Assembly (NCBI RefSeq): GCF_000378985.1
Contig: NZ_KB905370.1
Span: 1,641,830 to 1,705,829, forward strand
DNA length: 64,000 nt
Reading direction: 5' to 3'
From: Ensifer sp. BR816
GTDB taxonomy: Bacteria; Pseudomonadota; Alphaproteobacteria; Rhizobiales; Rhizobiaceae
The position numbers were made by a program, and so were the translations under genes. Below, one piece after another: positions 62,979-64,000 of this stretch; the first letter of the stretch is position 1; the number at the start of each line of letters is the position of its first letter. The notes below the pieces were generated by a model. That model saw only the letters and a program-made list of their open reading frames with translations, did not search any database and had not been told where the DNA came from.

Positions 62979-64000
62979 TTGGCCGATCCTTCGAAACTCG
63001 TCCGCCCCGGAGGGGCCTCGGAAAAGCGCGGTAAGCCAACCCTGCGCACCATCGCCGACATCACTGGTCTCGCCGTCACCACGGTCTCGCGGGCGCTTGC
63101 CGATGCGCCGCAGATCTCGCTCGAGACGCGCCAGCGGGTGCGTCAGGTGGCGCTCGAGATCGGCTACTCGCCGGACCGCGCCGCCCAGCGCCTGAAGACC
63201 GGACGCACCAATGTGATTGCCGTGCTGCTCGCCCCACACGAAGAGATCCTCGGCTACGGGACCTCCGTGATGGCCGGCATCGCCCGGGCCTTGCAGGGCA
63301 CCGCCTACCACCTGATCGTCATGCCGAATTTCCTCGATGCCGCGAATATCGAGGCGGTGAACTACATCATCCGCAACGGCATGGCCGACGGCTTGATCTT
63401 CTCCCGTACCGAACCGCTCGACCCGCGCGTCAAACTGCTTTCGGAGACCGGCTTTCCGTTCGTCACGCATGGCCGCACCGAGCTTGCGACGACGCATCCC
63501 TTCGTCGACTACGACAACTTCACCTTTACCTACGAGGCGACGCGGCGGCTGATCGCCAAGGGACGACGCAAGCCGGCGCTGATCAGCGGCCCGTCCGGCT
63601 TCACCTTCAGCGGCCACATCCTTCATGGCTTCATGACGGCTGTCCGCGAGGCGGGCTGCGCCTACGAAATCCTCTCCGGCATCGATCTCGATAGCCCGGC
63701 CGGCGCGATCCGCGATCGGATCCGCCAGCGCCAGGCCGAAAAGGATCCGCCGGACGGCTTCACCTGCGGCGGCGAGGTCTGTGCCTTGGCGACGATCACC
63801 GGCATGAGCGATTGCGGCCTGACGCTCGGGCTCGAATACGACATCGTCGCCAAGCAGACGTCTCCCTTGCTGGGTGCCATCCAGCCGCGGGTCGATACGA
63901 TCTACGAGGACCTGACCGAAACCGGCGAGCACATGGGGCGCATCCTGCTGCGCCGCATCGGCGGCAGCACCGATATCGGCGAACTGCAATTGCTGCTCGA
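62979..64000 (+). CDS. LacI-family transcriptional regulator (3' end outside window)
   Basis: 340 codons visible. The start is TTG 62979 (LADPSKLVRPGGASEKRGKP) with AGGAAA 8 bases upstream; an ATG at 62907 in the same frame would add 24 residues. The N-terminal DNA-binding domain is TLRTIADITGLAVTTVSRAL, then ADAPQISLETRQRV with the hinge, followed by a periplasmic-binding-like sensor domain (GRTNVIAVLL, RRKPALISGPSG). Its position opposite the sugar operon makes it the probable repressor, with a sugar ligand. It has no stop inside the window. Confidence 0.88.
   Translation, partial: MADPSKLVRPGGASEKRGKPTLRTIADITGLAVTTVSRALADAPQISLETRQRVRQVALEIGYSPDRAAQRLKTGRTNVIAVLLAPHEEILGYGTSVMAGIARALQGTAYHLIVMPNFLDAANIEAVNYIIRNGMADGLIFSRTEPLDPRVKLLSETGFPFVTHGRTELATTHPFVDYDNFTFTYEATRRLIAKGRRKPALISGPSGFTFSGHILHGFMTAVREAGCAYEILSGIDLDSPAGAIRDRIRQRQAEKDPPDGFTCGGEVCALATITGMSDCGLTLGLEYDIVAKQTSPLLGAIQPRVDTIYEDLTETGEHMGRILLRRIGGSTDIGELQLLL

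Overview
The window is GC-rich alphaproteobacterial chromosome. Gene content and order point to Sinorhizobium/Ensifer: phbA-phbB beside phaR, pyc next to an expR-like gene next to ndvA, ndvB beside a pcd/aatB-type operon, and several rhizobial intergenic mosaic repeats. No tRNA, rRNA or CRISPR array was seen. The sequence opens inside phbB (its last few codons are missing) and ends inside a LacI-type regulator.

Layout. 0-5 kb: polyhydroxybutyrate synthesis (phbB, phbA, phaR) and a MarR regulator coupled to an MFS exporter, with a strong dyad operator. 5-16 kb: argG, a LysE-type exporter, exonuclease III, a LolA-like carrier, ftsK, amtB-glnK behind a candidate sigma-54 promoter, tesB, and a UbiH/UbiF-type monooxygenase. 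16-21 kb: a leuD-ridA-moxR-nudix operon, an 841-bp IS5/IS427-type insertion at the stop codon of a small membrane-protein gene, then a CitE-like lyase and a DUF1737 protein. 21-27 kb: a deoR-VOC-MFS operon divergent from a polar amino-acid ABC transporter that a mosaic repeat splits, then two small accessory genes, one frameshifted. 27-44 kb: pyruvate carboxylase, an internally deleted expR, the cyclic beta-1,2-glucan genes ndvA and ndvB with an OpgC-type acyltransferase between them, and a nitrilase-family gene with a frameshifted end. 44-51 kb: a LysR regulator divergent from a four-gene operon (hglS, D-2-hydroxyglutarate dehydrogenase, amaB/pcd, aminotransferase) that together can take aminoadipate semialdehyde to 2-oxoglutarate, the lower lysine-catabolic route. 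51.4-52.65 kb: an AT-rich island with a DUF3800 gene and a possible IS remnant. 52.6-64 kb: a LacI-controlled sugar uptake and oxidation operon with a GtsA-like binding protein, two permeases, an ATPase, two GMC oxidoreductases, an SDR, a Dabb protein and a glycerate 2-kinase.

The most striking observations are: the expR gene reduced to its N-terminal domain fused to the last few residues of the usual C-terminus; the insertion sequence that landed in a CTAG stop context and rebuilt the stop codon; the AT-rich DUF3800 island; and the sugar-oxidation operon, whose substrate is not obvious. All functional calls come from reading motifs and from family knowledge; no database search was run.
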